From positions 2,597,001-2,661,000 of the forward strand of contig OY829661.1 of assembly GCA_963691815.1 (NCBI GenBank): DNA of 64,000 bases. The letters are read 5' to 3'. The notes below the pieces were generated by a model, which saw nothing but the letters and a program-made list of their open reading frames with translations, searched no databases and was not told the DNA's origin. A program made the translations under genes and the position numbers. Within the stretch, counting starts at the first letter, position 1. Each line of letters opens with the position of its first letter. Positions 1 to 10,570 of the stretch are shown one piece after another. The DNA comes from Echiichthys vipera (taxonomy: Eukaryota > Chordata > Actinopteri > Perciformes > Trachinidae).

Positions 1-516
1 GCAATCAGAGGGGGATCCATTGTCCGACAACAGTGGAGCAAACCTGTTCTTTAGTTGAACACTTGCTTGCTGGGGAAGTTTCTTGGTACTTTTCCTCTTC
101 TCAGCTGTCCGCTGCTGTGTCCTCCGTGGCAGGGGAGTTGATGAAGCGCTATGCCTGGATAGAGATGGTAGCGCAGGCCAACCGGTCAGATCAGAGATAT
201 CGGGGCGCTGGGTCCTCCCGGTTGTCCGTTCTCCCTTGTCGCAGGGAGGTGGTCTTCTCTTTGGCTTTGCCCCAAGTGTGTTCCAGGGAGGATTATCGCT
301 GGTAGATTTATTACCCTGTACAGGGACCTCCCGTTTCCTCGTAGCTTCATCATTGCTAGTTAGCTGGGCTCTGGCCTGCCCCTGTCCACTGTTTTCAGTC
401 AGTGCTAGGGTGGTATTGTTGTCACAATATCCATTCACTTCTATAAATACTTCTAACCGATTCATTTTTGTTTCCAGCAGCAAAATCTTCTGTAGTAGTT
501 TGTGGTAATCTTCCAT
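1..516 (-). CDS. LINE ORF1-like reading frame, open at window edge
   Basis: On the minus strand a frame opens at an ATG (complement of 514-516) and runs without a stop to base 1, about 170 codons, so its C-terminus lies outside the window. It starts MEDYHKLLQKILLLE, a Leu-rich, coiled-coil-like stretch, followed by a Ser/Thr/Arg-rich low-complexity region and then KNRFAPLLSDN. N-terminal coiled coils and an 'NRFxxL' segment ahead of an esterase domain are seen in CR1/L2-type fish LINE ORF1 proteins, and a similar 'DNRFDVLSPQ' segment sits before the esterase-like domain near 35.2 kb. ORF1 identity is therefore an inference; a different retroelement gag-like protein is possible. The frame lies just downstream of the ERV copy 0 gag fragment, on the same strand. 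Confidence 0.4.
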   Translation of the reverse strand, partial: MEDYHKLLQKILLLETKMNRLEVFIEVNGYCDNNTTLALTENSGQGQARAQLTSNDEATRKREVPVQGNKSTSDNPPWNTLGAKPKRRPPPCDKGERTTGRTQRPDISDLTGWPALPSLSRHSASSTPLPRRTQQRTAEKRKSTKKLPQQASVQLKNRFAPLLSDNGSPSDC

Positions 517-811
517 AGAGAAGGGAGGCATCTTCTGGTGATTACCTTTAGCACTGTAGCACAGGCTCAGGCTTATCTTGAATGGTAGGCCTCCCTGCCT
601 AGCGTTGAGGAAGTCGTAAAAATATTGAAAAATGCCTCTGTTATCTAAAAGAAATATAATCCCACTGGTTTTGTAAGTATCCAGGAGCTGTTGCTCTTTG
701 TTTCTTATTGAGGAGAAGCAAATAGTAGCAGATAGTAGCAAAAAATGCAAGCAAAGGCGAGAGCAAGCAGAAAAGCGTCCGCACTGTAGCAAAGCAGGAA
801 GTCAAGTATAT
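517..811 (-). other. Probable 5' flank of the LINE ORF1-like frame
   Basis: No coding signal of its own. Reading on the minus strand it begins exactly where similarity to the ERV gag of the other copies ends (about 812) and leads into the ORF1-like frame. It may be the 5' UTR of a LINE that interrupts or truncates ERV copy 0. No target duplication could be recognised because the other side is outside the window. Confidence 0.35.
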
Positions 812-2157
812 GGTCCCTGCATCTTTATCTAATTGGTCTGTTGTCCCTAATCCGTATTTCTGTCCAATTAATCCTCTCACATCACCTATGGTACGCTCTG
901 TGCCCCCCCCCCCATCACTGAGCTGTGGTAATTGAGCATTCATGTGTTCCTTGTCTGCTAAATGGTTTATATATTGGTGGTCCTGACCCTTTCGAGAGCA
1001 CTAGGGGCATCATATGAGATTTACCACATATTCTAAACGCTACTGGCCCATCTAATCCCTGTTGTGCCAGAAGTCGTAACTCATCTTCTCATTCTCTTTG
1101 GTTCTTTTCCACTAATTCTTGCATCTCTACTAGTTCCTGCATGTATACTCCCTCATCCTCACCATCACCCCTGTCCTTTCATTCTGACCATAGTATCTCC
1201 TCTTCCTCCCCCTCTGGGCCAGAACTCATCATACTGATTTTTAGATTTACGTGTTTGTTTTTAAATCCCTCTCTCTTTCTCCCGTGTTTGTCGCTTTCCT
1301 CGCTCCTACAGTCATGTTCAGAGCAGTCTGAGTCAGTTAAGTCAGTCTGGGGTTTGGGCTTTCCTGCTTTGTGTCTGCGTCTGAGGGTAGGTGCCTTTTC
1401 ATTAAACGGCAGTTTTGTCCTTGTTGCTGCTCCCTCTATTTCTCCCTCTAACTCTTCTCCTAGTATTCTTGACTTACCATGTTCCCTTTCATACTTTTTC
1501 TCTTCCTCATACTGTCTCTCCTTCTCATGCTGTTTTTTCCTCCTAATACTGTTTTCTCATCCTCTGAACCTCTCTTTCCAATATCCGACGATCTTCCTCT
1601 TTCTCTTCTCTCCTTCTTGTCTCTGCATAATCTTCATTCTTACTTACTCTCACTCTCATACTTCCTTCTGCTTCAATAGTAGGCATTTGTAATGTCAAAT
1701 CTGGGTATATTCTTCTTGCTGAAGGGGCTGATGGTGACAGGGGTGGGCCTGGATAGGGTGGGGGTACTGTTTCCGCCTCTTTCTTTGCTGCACTATCCTT
1801 CCTCTGTCTCTACACTACCTCTGCTGCCATACCGGCCATATGAAAATCTGCCCTTCGCTCCTCCCTCTTTTCTTGTTCCTTCTCCTCCTTCCTTCTTTTA
1901 TGCCATAACTTGCTAGGGCCATTATTTCTGTTTCCCACTACTTCTTCACATGCTCTTTCCTCTTCTAGCTGGATAATTTTAACCATATTCTCTGGGTCGC
2001 CCTCACCCCATTCTTTACAAGTCTCTAAATATTCCTTCAAATCTGTCAATCTAGTCTCATGTTTCTTTGTATCCTAACTATGAGTAGGCCTTCCGGAAAT
2101 GGCCTGTCCTACTATTCGCTGCCAGTATTCATCCCAACCTAATCCTGGGCCTGCCAT
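812..2157 (-). pseudogene. gag: ERV copy 0 gag (matrix to part of capsid), broken
   Basis: The likely start is the ATG at 2157-2155, opening MAGPGLGWDEYW. This start is chosen because the leader ends here and copies 1-3 carry an ATG at the same place. There is no Gly at position 2, so the usual retroviral myristoylation signal is not evident. An in-frame TAG follows about 25 codons in (near 2085). After that a highly charged Glu/Lys/Arg-rich segment (about 1810-2049) resembles the matrix/p12-like region, and a capsid piece (641-943 frame) reads TIGDVRGLIGQKYG. Homopolymer C at about 904-914 and frameshifts break the frame, and the NC and protease parts are missing. Assignment to retroviral gag rests on collinearity with copies 1-3, which continue into a CCHC knuckle and an aspartic protease. 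Confidence 0.7.
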
Positions 2158-2592
2158 AGTTATTTCAGCTGTTAAATTACTATTCACAGGTATTTATTTG
2201 TTCTTTATTCACACACACTCGTTATCCAGTCAGTGGATCTAGTCCCCAATGATCCTCCCCTCACTCAAGCTTCTACTCTACCATGATAGAGCGGAGTGAG
2301 GCAAGAAATCACCAGTTTTACTGACCAAAAGCCGAGTGTCACAGCCCCGTTATTTCCCTGTGTACCCCCAGATAAGAGAAGGCCAGTGGCGAGTTTAATC
2401 AGCAGGCTTTTCCGTGATGTCTGCAACAAGCTTCTACTGACAGTGTTTCACTATCAGCGGCTGCAGACAGGGTGTATCCACCATCACAGAAACCTACTCA
2501 CACTTTTATCTGTGTTTGTGTTCTCTATTATCCTCGAAACCTCCCACACAATAATCCCACAAATAAACACAACTTTTAGGTATTTCTTATAC

Positions 2593-2702
2593 GGTTCCCA
2601 GAACCTTAGGTCCCAGACCTACAATTTTCCTTTGGTTCCCAGAACCTAGCTCCCAGAGCTACAAGTCGGTGGCTTTCTAGGCTCACCTAGGGGCTATCCC
2701 CC
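2593..2702 (-). promoter_or_regulatory. Leader stem-loop array, ERV copy 0
   Basis: On the minus strand, short hairpins follow one another: GGGG-ATAG-CCCC, CTAGG-TGAG-CCTAG, then TAGCTC-TGG-GAGCTA (2647-2661), GGTTC-TGG-GAACC, AGGTC-TGG-GACCT and GGTTC-TGG-GAACC. The third hairpin has AGCTC/GAGCT arms where the other copies have AGGTC/GACCT, so both sides of one base pair changed together. A role in dimerisation or packaging is inferred from location only. Confidence 0.55.
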
Positions 2703-3072
2703 TGTGGCGCTTTAAGTCCTTAATGCCTAATGTATATCCAAGGGTCTCTACAGCCTCCGGCCTTTCTGCGTTCCCTGAACGTCTTACTGATCACTGTTTG
2801 TGCGCCTAGGACCTTTCAGGATTTATGATCCCGAAACTCCTTTACCTTTTATCTCTTTTCCTTTATACTGATTCCAAATCAGTCGCCAGGCCTTTTCTTT
2901 AAATCTTCAGTCCATCTGCTAAATTTGGATCAAATTAACCTCTAGGAAACATACTGACTTTCTCCACCAATTTAGATTATAGGCCAAATCACAGTCTTTA
3001 CTTCTTAAGAAGAATAAGTGACTGCTTACCTTTCTTAATGGTGGGCGCCCTTGTGGAGAAGTTCAGTCGGTT

Positions 3073-3530
3073 CCCATTTCACCAACTCTAAGATATACTC
3101 TAGTCACAGTGATGTTTGTAACCGCTGTAAGCATTCCTCAGTCGACCACACACACATGTTCTGGAGGGGCCCGAAGCTTGCTGAAGTTTGGTCCGATATA
3201 TTCCAAACTCTCATACAGGCTTTGGGCTTCCACCATCTAAAAATCTGCCCATTACTACACAACGTGGAGTGGCCTTTACCACCCTGCATGCCAGACGTAA
3301 CATTCTCCTTAAATGGAAACATGTTGCTCCACCGCCTCATAATAATAATAGTTGGATACCTGAAATTTTGCAATGTCTCCGGTTGTTAAAGTTTTCAGAG
3401 GGGATCTTTGGAGGCATTTTTCAAAACCTGGGACCCACTGCTGGCTTTTATTAGTAACAGTATTATTGTTTATTCCTAATGATGCTGAGCACACTTCCTA
3501 GTGCCTGGAAGGAGAGAGACACGCCCCCCA
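3073..3530 (+). pseudogene. L1-type LINE ORF2 C-terminus fragment
   Basis: Two overlapping plus-strand frames (3051-3389 and 3188-3454) together look like the end of an L1-clade ORF2. The first carries VCNRCKHSSVDHTHMFWRGP, the Cys/His cluster typical of the L1 C-terminus. The second carries LHARRNILLKWKHVAPP followed by a WIPEI segment, matching the 'LARRxILxxWK' tail region of fish L1-like ORF2. A frameshift near 3240 separates them. It directly abuts the truncated leader of ERV copy 0 and is 5'-truncated. The AT-rich sequence that follows up to about 3780 is probably its 3' UTR. Confidence 0.65.
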
Positions 3531-5650
3531 ATTTTTAAATTTTTTTTTATTGTCTTTCTCTCTCTTGAATAACCTTAATTACACTAAGTTTAAGTGATTT
3601 TTTAATTATTGTGACCGTGCCTGACGTGGGCTGTTGGGAGGGATAGCAGGATTCATGTTGGGGTTTTTCTGTTTTTTTCACCTGCAAAAAGCAATTTTAA
3701 AAAAAGAGGGGAAAAAAACATTACTTTCCTAACTTTGTAAAAGAAAATGTAACAAATACACATAGAAATAAAATAAAACACAGATACAAATGGAATGAAT
3801 TATTAATTTATTTGTCACTGAAATAAATAATTGTGCACCGGCTTAAAGTTCTAAAAATGTAAATTAAATGTACAGCTGAAAGTCACTTAAATAACAATGT
3901 GCTGCCGCAGGGCTCCAGACTAACTTATCTGATCAGTCAGTGTAGATACGGTCCATATGTTTAAAACACATATACAGACTGATCTAATCAGTCAATGTAG
4001 ATACGGTTTGTACCACCCTTGTGGTGTGTGTGCTCATGCATAGCTAGACAGTCAGATAATGGATAGAAGTTTCCAAAAAAACCACAAGGCTTGACATTTC
4101 TTGTCCTTTAATTTTTTAAATCTTGTACTTTAAGTCTTCTATTTTCCCCGTAAAACTGAAATCATTACAGAAATAAAAACACAATTAACTCAACTGCTGT
4201 ACAAGTAGCATTGTTGTACATTTCAATCAGCATCGGTTCATCCACAAAATGAAAAAAGTTAGCATCTACTTAAAGCTAGCAGAGTATATTCACCTTTACT
4301 AATTAGGTCTTTATCACAAATTCACATATATTACTAACAGATAAATGTTCTCCAAGGCAAAAGCGTAGGAAAACTCCAACAATGTAATTTCAGCAGTCTG
4401 TTTGGCTGTGAAAAGACCCCTCACTCTGACATGGTTTCTGTGAACCAAAGAACATATACTTTTTAGACCGGCTTAATTATTAACTTTAACTTAACTTTTG
4501 AACCCTTAAAGACAGTACACGGTTCATATGTTTAAAACAAACTCGGGTGTGAGTCGATCAACTTAATCAAATGTAAACATATCTTTTCTGTGAGATGAGC
4601 GAGTGACGGTCGTCCCACCGCTCCTTTTCTCGTCCTCTGCGGAGCAGTGCCGTATGTTGACAGGCATGGGGCCTCTGTGAGTACCGTAGGCTACACCGCT
4701 GATGTGCAAAAACACCTGCAGCACCACCACAGCTCTCTTCTAAAATCAACCCAGCTGTAAAGAAAATACTGAAATTTTAAAATAGTGATAAAATCTTGTC
4801 TCGTGAGATGAGGGTCTCGTCACACCCCTTATTCTGAATAGATGGTATATTTTTTAATATTGTACTGTCATGACAGCGTTGGTGCTATCGGTTTACCTTC
4901 TATCTTACATCTTCAAAAGTGTACATTTAAAATGTGACACTGAATTTGAAACCGCACATTGTTATATCTGCATCTATTATTGATTTAAATCCTACTGAAA
5001 AATTGAGTCTGGAGCCCTGTGCCCCTTTAAGAGAGTTGCCGGAGTTTTGATGGTGCAGTGCTGTTCGTCCACTTAGACCTGTTGTAGGTGTTGTGATGTT
5101 ATGGTAAAGCTGTGGTTTTACACAGAAAAAGGCCCCATCACCAAGCCCCCATAACAGCAACTTCCTGGTTGATCCAATCCAATCCAATCCAATCCAATCC
5201 AATCACTGTGTCTACGATCCTCAAAGATGCCTGTTTCTTTGTTCTTCTTCAAAAAAGTTTAAGCAGCACATCTGGAAACCCTAGTCTGCTTTGAAATCTG
5301 TGTTTCGAGAGACCTTACTGATGCAGTATAACTACCTTGTGTCTTGTTGCTGTGCTCAGTGTTGCCAAGGTGCATGACCCGTGACATGAAACTGTCTTGC
5401 ACAACCTCACCTCAGTAGCCTAAAACTTTTGAACAGTAGTATAGGTGCAAAGATAGTTTGAAGATGGATAGAAGATGGAAATACGTTTTTGATCACAAGC
5501 AGGGAAATTGCAGTATCGTAGAGTAATGAAATTAAAAAAGTGAATTATACACAGAAAATGCAATAAAAAGAGGGGTTTTAAGAAGTGGTCAAACATCAGG
5601 GTTAAATAAGAACATTATTGAAATAAAAAGTGTACTCATGCTACAGGTGG
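3531..5650. other. AT-rich spacer with repeat remnants, no gene recognised
   Basis: No convincing coding frame. Contents seen: an A-rich stretch around 3760-3780, a partly duplicated segment at about 3925-4010 (two versions of 'GATCAGTCAGTGTAGATACGG' joined by 'CATATGTTTAAAACA', with a third trace near 4520), and a pentanucleotide repeat at 5173-5203. The short ORFs here have no recognisable motif. Confidence 0.5.
5173..5203 (+). repeat. (AATCC)n microsatellite
   Basis: About six tandem copies of the pentamer AATCC. Confidence 0.9.
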
Positions 5651-5654
5651 GTTT
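5651..5654. repeat. Target site duplication GTTT, left (ERV copy 1)
   Basis: GTTT directly precedes the outer LTR end TGTAGGAATT and is repeated at 14993-14996. A 4-bp duplication fits gamma/epsilon-type retroviral integrases. Confidence 0.8.
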
Positions 5655-6392
5655 TGTAGGAATTTTACACAATACTTTTCAGAATTTCACACCAATCAAA
5701 AGGACCTAACAGAGTTATATATTGCGTAATTCAAATTCTACAGGAGGCTTTCTGGAGTCAGCAGAGTCGTTGGTAGTTTAGTGCGCCAGCAGGCATTTAT
5801 TAGCAGAAGGACATCGGATGATACAGACGTCTGGAGAAATGTTCTATTCTCTATCTAGAGTAACTGTGAGCACACAGTACCCGTGATCAGAGGCAAGAAG
5901 TTCTGATATCTATTCTAACTACTCCAGCATATAAACTTGTTACAAAGGCGTGGTTATGTGTCTGCTTGTGCGTGCATATGTGTATTTCAGAAGTAGCAGT
6001 TGCTCCAGCCTCCATCTTCCTCCCTGTGCGTAGGAGTAGGCTCTGTATAGCAGGAGTCTTCTTCTTTATCTGTGAAGAAAGCACAACACGTACAGCAATT
6101 TCCCTAATCTCAACTAACTTTGCCAGGTGCATATTTGCAACATGGCTAGTTCATCGTCTTTGTGACCTTGACCGACTTACTGTTCCTGTGCTTTTGGAGA
6201 AAGCAGAAAAGCTTGAGTCAAAAGTTTGTGTGCTTTTGGAAACAGAAAAGTTTGAGCTTGGACTAATAATCACTATCACACTTTAAATGATCATACCTAA
6301 TAATCACACTTATCACATTCTTATTAATCATTACTAATACACACGTTAACATATGATTATTAATTCTTCAATCATTGATTTTTAATTCTTCA
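5655..6392 (-). repeat. ERV copy 1 3' LTR
   Basis: In element orientation it starts TGAAGAATTA and ends TTCCTACA (TG...CA). It contains an AATAAA signal in TAATAAATGCCTGC (complement near 5796-5810). It is nearly identical to 14255-14992. Confidence 0.92.
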
Positions 6393-6405
6393 ATTCCCCC
6401 TGTTG
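6393..6405 (-). promoter_or_regulatory. Polypurine tract, ERV copy 1
   Basis: Minus-strand CAACAGGGGGAAT lies directly against the 3' LTR start. The same tract is at 51909-51921 in copy 3. Confidence 0.75.
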
Positions 6406-6759
6406 ATCACTCACCAGAGTGATCATTCCTCCGAGATCACAAAATCCTGGATGTCTAAAGTGATGCCACGGCTGTGGCCTGCCAAGTTCCATAACTCTAA
6501 CAATTATCAAACCATGCACATATGAGATAAATTGCCACTAAAATAATGAATATTACAAAAAACACACTAAGTGTCCACACACACAATGTTTGTTTTTGTG
6601 CTCTCTCTTTTTTTTTTTTTTTTTTTTCACTCTATATACTGTGGTGTTTTTACTAATGGTGTATGTGAGTCAATAATAGATTATATGTATTTACAGAAGT
6701 CCCTTAACCCTGTTCGGTTAGATCTGTTCTGAATTGATCTAAGGACCTTTTGGGCTCCT

Positions 6760-7245
6760 CCCCCTGTCTACACCTTGAAAGGTGAATCTACTTGTCACTG
6801 TCCTGCACTTTTACTGCTGTGGAGGTTCGCTCCACTACCCTATGGGGTCCTGTCCACCTGGGGTGTGTCCACTTTCTTTTCAATGTCTTTACATACACCC
6901 AAGGTTCTCCTAGCAAAGTCAGTGGGGCTGGTACTGGTCCTGACCCCCCTTGGCTTCCTGCCAATGTTTTTACCCAGCCTTGGAGTTGAGTCACGTAGGA
7001 CCATGCCAGTCCTGGTGTGGCCCCTGGCTGTAGCGGTTCCTGGTGTCTTGGTCCAGGGATGGTGCGACCTGTAAATAACTCATAAGGGGTAAATTTCTTT
7101 TCTCTGTTCACACTAGCCCTCTTAGAGTATAATGCCATAGGCAAACAGTCTAATCATGATAAACCTATAGTTGCCATCATTTTAGCTATTTTCTCTGTCC
7201 TCATTTCCTCCTCATGCTTAATAGGCAGACCTGAAGCTGTCACAA
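6760..7245 (-). pseudogene. pol: ERV copy 1 pol: integrase C-terminal part
   Basis: The frame at 7144-6788 carries EKKFTPYELFTGR, the end of the retroviral integrase catalytic region ('P(F/Y)ELxxGR'), and then HPRWTGPHRVVERTSTAVKV, the GPY/F-type C-terminal integrase domain that ends class I pol. The D,D(35)E core and zinc domain are absent: upstream (higher coordinates) the sequence passes straight into a LINE 3' tail. The integrase is thus a stub without catalytic residues. The roughly 360 bp between this stub and the PPT hold no recognisable envelope gene; they include a poly-T run at 6608-6627. Confidence 0.75.
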
Positions 7246-7249
7246 AACC

Positions 7250-7598
7250 TGCTCTCTCTCACTCTTTCAACTGACAATGCACTGCTGCACTGGCCTATGC
7301 AGAGTCTGCATATGCCTGCCATCAGACTGTACAACGCTGCACAGCCACGCTGAGCGACGCTCAGGGAATAAACTAACACTACTCAAAGTGACCTATCACT
7401 GAAATGCACCTTTATCTCTCTTGCACATTAAAATCCACACAGCACATTGTAATATAGTGTTTATCTGCGATACTGTACTTTTATTTTATTTTATTGTTGT
7501 TCATATTTTGTATTTTATATTTTATCTTATTTTTAGTACTTCTGATTGCTTTGTACCGCTGCTACGATGACCTCATTTCCCCTCGGGGATAAATAAAG

Positions 7599-7664
<66 letters not shown>

Positions 7665-7673
7665 GTCTATCTA

Positions 7674-7745
<72 letters not shown>
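7250..7745 (-). mobile_element. LINE 3' tail captured inside ERV pol (with ATCT repeat)
   Basis: Homologous to 50631-51065 in copy 3. It ends in 'CCCCTCGGGGATAAATAAAGTT' type sequence followed by (ATCT)n, the usual form of an L2/Rex1-like LINE 3' end. It separates the RNase H fragment from the integrase C-terminus in both copies, so it was present before the copies spread. Confidence 0.75.
7594..7745 (+). repeat. (ATCT)n / (GTCT)n microsatellite
   Basis: About 150 bp of tandem ATCT with an internal GTCT block. It is longer here than the 80-bp GATA version in copy 3. Confidence 0.95.
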
Positions 7746-7747
<2 letters not shown>

Positions 7748-8525
7748 CCTCACCATGCTTACAAGCTACTGTTACTGCCATCACTTCCGCTAGCTGAGCT
7801 GACGGTTTTTCTGTCACTTCTCCTGTACTTATTCAATTCAATTCAATTCAAATTCAATTCAAAAAACTTTATTTGTCCCCGGGGGGCAATTCAGGAAAGT
7901 GTCTCAAACTTTCCCTGATCTTTGATTACCACTGCCTATGCTGCGCTTAGTCCTGCATTATCTTTTCTGAAACAGCAGCCGTATACATACAAGTCAATGT
8001 CTGGTCGATCCTGTGGTTTTGCATGCAAGTCGGGTCTCACTATAATGGCTTGCGTTGTCAGTGGAATGCAGTCATGTGGGTTTTCGTCATCTGGAACTGC
8101 TAAACAGCTCGCTGCATTAACTCCTTTGTGTGTGTACATTATATTTGCATCTAAGCCGTCCTCTACTTTTCTCAGTCGAGAGTCTGATAGAGTAAAAACG
8201 GATGATGAGATTAACGCTATTACACTATGCCTGGTCAAAATTTTTAGGTGATGCCTGGATTACATTTTTTGTCTAATTCTGATTGTGAGGTGATGTGATG
8301 AGTGATCTTGTACACCTGTCCTTCTTTAGAGTATGTGACTGCCGGGATTGTGGTTTGTTCCCAGTCCTGTAACTGAGATGTTGTTTTTACCATGGGCCCT
8401 AAATCTTTAGCTTGACTTCCTGCTCCTGATGCTTAGCTAATATGGGGTGTTGCAGTGTCACCCATGTTGTACCACTCTGCCTGCTCTACAGTGAGCAGGA
8501 CTTGTGCTACTACTCCTTTCTTTGA
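7746..8525 (-). pseudogene. pol: ERV copy 1 pol: inter-domain and RNase H N-terminal remnant
   Basis: The frame 8238-7936 carries DIDLYVYGCCFRKD, the first RNase H motif. The expected catalytic Asp (YVDG, intact in copy 3) is Tyr here. Upstream frames match copy 3 49926-50233. Stops and frameshifts are present, and a private LINE tail cuts the RNase H again at 7832-7900. Confidence 0.6.
7832..7900 (-). mobile_element. Short LINE tail insertion private to ERV copy 1
   Basis: (ATTCA)n followed by ACTTTATTTGTCCCCGGGG, a LINE 3' end. Copy 3 reads straight through this point (near 50520-50540), so it post-dates the shared insertions or was lost from copy 3. Confidence 0.6.
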
Positions 8526-8815
8526 TACATATGTACTATGAACTATGGTCACTTCTGTTTTTGCACTATTTGGTCTTATTTACTCATATTTATTCACTCC
8601 ATATTATATTATTACAAAACAAACAAAACAAGAACAACTGCACCATGTCATGTGAATATGTATATATGTCTATTTCTATTTCTTACCTTTTTAAAATTTA
8701 ACTTTATTGCTTATTTTTGCTATTTTTTATCTTATTTTGTAATATTCTGTTGGTGCTGTGACAAAAGAATTTCCTCCTCTGCGGGACATTAAAGGTTTTC
8801 TGATTCTGATTCTGA
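8526..8815 (-). mobile_element. LINE 3' tail captured inside ERV pol, replacing RT
   Basis: Homologous to 49638-49925 (copy 3) and partly to 34523-34628 (copy 2). In element orientation it has 'AGAATCAGAATCAG' repeats, then AACCTTTAATGTCCCGCAG and an AT-rich run, a reversed LINE 3' end. It stands where the RT palm (with its YxDD motif) should be, and no RT motif is found in any ERV copy in this window. Confidence 0.75.
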
Positions 8816-9399
8816 TATATATATATATATACAGTCCAAAGTCAGTGTCCAAGGGGAACCCTCTACTTCCCTAACTCTTTCCTCATACACTTCTTCAGTT
8901 TGGGTACGGTCATAGAGAAAAGTACAGTGGGGAACGTCAGGGACCGGTTCATATGGGTGCACTGAGTGAATCCACGGTGTCCATTGTTGATACAGTTTCA
9001 AAACATTGGTAATTGGCGGGTCTGGGTCCTCTTTCAATTGAGTCCAGTAAACGTTGGCCGACTGTTGCTGCTGATCAGGATCTTCCCCTAGGATCCATTG
9101 TCCAATGTTACATCTTGAAGTAATTGTCTCTGAACAGTCTATTTTTACCCTATTAGGGAAATGAACTTGCACCCCCTGTGGGCCACATAGGATATGTGTG
9201 TATATACATAGCTTTGATGAAACTGGTAACCAGCTATTTTAGTGGTGAGGGGTTCTGTGAAAGGGAGTGGCATTGGCTGTCCTCCAAATCCCACAAGGTC
9301 TATGGAATATTTGGAGAGCTGTTGACCGAACTGAGGTTGTATCAGAGTTGAATGTGTTGCTCCTGTATCGACTAAAAAGTTCACTTTTCGTTCGTTCAC
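8816..9399 (-). pseudogene. pro: ERV copy 1 aspartic protease and start of pol
   Basis: The frame 9399-9145 starts near NERKVNFLVDTGATHSTLI, the retropepsin active site (D-T-G) with the usual hydrophobic flanks. The flap and C-terminal part are disturbed around 9190-9215, where it departs from copy 3 and shifts frame. The continuation in frame 9172-8789 includes GEDPDQQQQSANVYWTQL, which in copy 3 follows protease in the same frame. Protease normally processes Gag and Gag-Pol in the budding particle. Confidence 0.75.
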
Positions 9400-10225
9400 T
9401 TCTCCCGTAGCAAGGAGTCAGCCTCTCCCCTTGCCCTTGACCCTGGACACCCCTAGTATTGGTCTGGATACCCGGTGCCTTGGGGCGACTGGTTACCTGG
9501 GGCCAGTTGTGGTTGTGATGGCACCTGCTGTTGTTGCCGCTGTGGCGGGGGTCCCCCTCTTGGTAGACCTCTCTCGTTTTGTGGACAGTCTCGTGCCCAA
9601 TGTCCATGACCTCCACACACAAAACACCCATTGTCCCTGGCCCCCGGTGGTCCGCCCCTGCCCCTTCCATAACCTCCTCGAGGATTAAAGCCTCGTCCTC
9701 TTCCTCCTCTATAATTTGATTGTGGTGGGCCCCATGGTCCTGGTGGGTTCCATGGTCCCTGGGGAGGGGGTCCTGCATAGAATTGGCCTGCAACTGGGGC
9801 AACTGGAACTGGGGATTCCTATTGGCGCTGGCTCGGCCTGTTGTTGGTTCATCTGATCTTGTGTCTTTGCATTAGCTGCTTGTTTGTGGCTTGTGCCTTC
9901 CTCTCTGGCTTTTGCTAACTGTAATTTGGTCAGTTATATTTTAAAATTCTCTATCTCTGTTTTGCTCGCAGCCTTTCTTTCATCTGCTCTACGCATGTGA
10001 TGTTGAAGTGTCCTCATCCATATGTGTGGAGGCTCTGTGTCTGCTCTGGGGTCATCCTCCATCTTTGCCTGCACTTCCTTATCTGTTCCTTTCATAAGTG
10101 CAGCTTTAAACATTGATCCCTGCAGTGGATCTGACCCTGGGTTTGTTCCTGACCTTTCCTGCCAGTCTTTCCTGCATCTAAATCTAATTGGCCTGTTGTC
10201 CCTAATCCGTATTTTTGTCCAATTA
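9400..10225 (-). pseudogene. gag: ERV copy 1 gag: capsid end and nucleocapsid
   Basis: The nucleocapsid carries one CCHC zinc knuckle, complement of 9585-9626, reading CFVCGGHGHWARDC. Gly/Arg-rich RNA-binding sequence precedes it and a Pro/Gln-rich tail follows. A coiled, Ala/Lys-rich segment (about 9890-10010) matches KARE-rich sequence in copies 2 and 3. A single knuckle is typical of gamma-type retroviruses. The upstream boundary is a captured LINE tail. Confidence 0.7.
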
Positions 10226-10570
10226 ATTCTGAGTTCTGTAGGAAATGCTGCTACATTTTTAACACTGTTATCACTTATCGCTCTTTACCACTTATTTAGT
10301 TTGTACTTATTTTATTTCATATGCTGCTAAACTGCACAGTGCGTATTGTTGTTTATTGTATATATCTACGTTTAACCACTATGTCCGTTGCACTCTGTCA
10401 CATTTAGTTATTGTTTGATTTATTTTACGTTAGCTTTATTTTATTTGATTATGTTTCTATGCTTGTTGTTACTCTGATCTTTTCCCACCTTTGTATTGAA
10501 ACTGTTGCAAAATAATTTCCCTCTGGATAAATAAAATAATAAATAAAGCTTCTTGAATCTTGAATCTTAA
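10226..10570 (-). mobile_element. LINE-D 3' tail captured in ERV capsid region
   Basis: It matches the free genomic LINE-D end at 37093-37411 and the same insertion in copies 2 and 3. On the plus strand it ends with the heptamer TCTTGAA repeated. ATTAA occurs at both junctions, and the uninterrupted copy 0 has ATTAA once, consistent with a short target duplication. Confidence 0.75.

Larger units (their letters stand above)
812..3072 (-). mobile_element. ERV copy 0: gag plus leader fragment of a class I endogenous retrovirus
   Basis: Minus-strand fragment collinear with the leader and gag of ERV copies 1-3. It lacks LTRs and pol. Unlike the other copies it has no insertion in gag: the sequence around 2145-2157 is continuous where copies 1-3 carry a solo LTR, and 840-905 is continuous where they carry two LINE pieces. 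It therefore shows the pre-insertion arrangement of this family. The 3072 end abuts an L1-type fragment, and the PBS and 5' LTR are missing. Poly-C at about 904-914 interrupts the capsid region. Confidence 0.85.

Noticed and set aside
33..508. Plus-strand ORFs at the window start
   Set aside because: They are shadows of the longer minus-strand frame, with no motif.
4567..4749. 60-codon ORF in the 3.5-5.6 kb spacer
   Set aside because: Short, no motif, no support from neighbours.
6400..6760. A short env remnant before the ERV 3' LTR
   Set aside because: No signal peptide, furin site, fusion peptide or CX6CC motif could be read in 6400-6760 or in 51541-51908.
7561..7745. Regulatory ATCT array
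   Set aside because: It is the tail microsatellite of a captured LINE end and varies between ERV copies.
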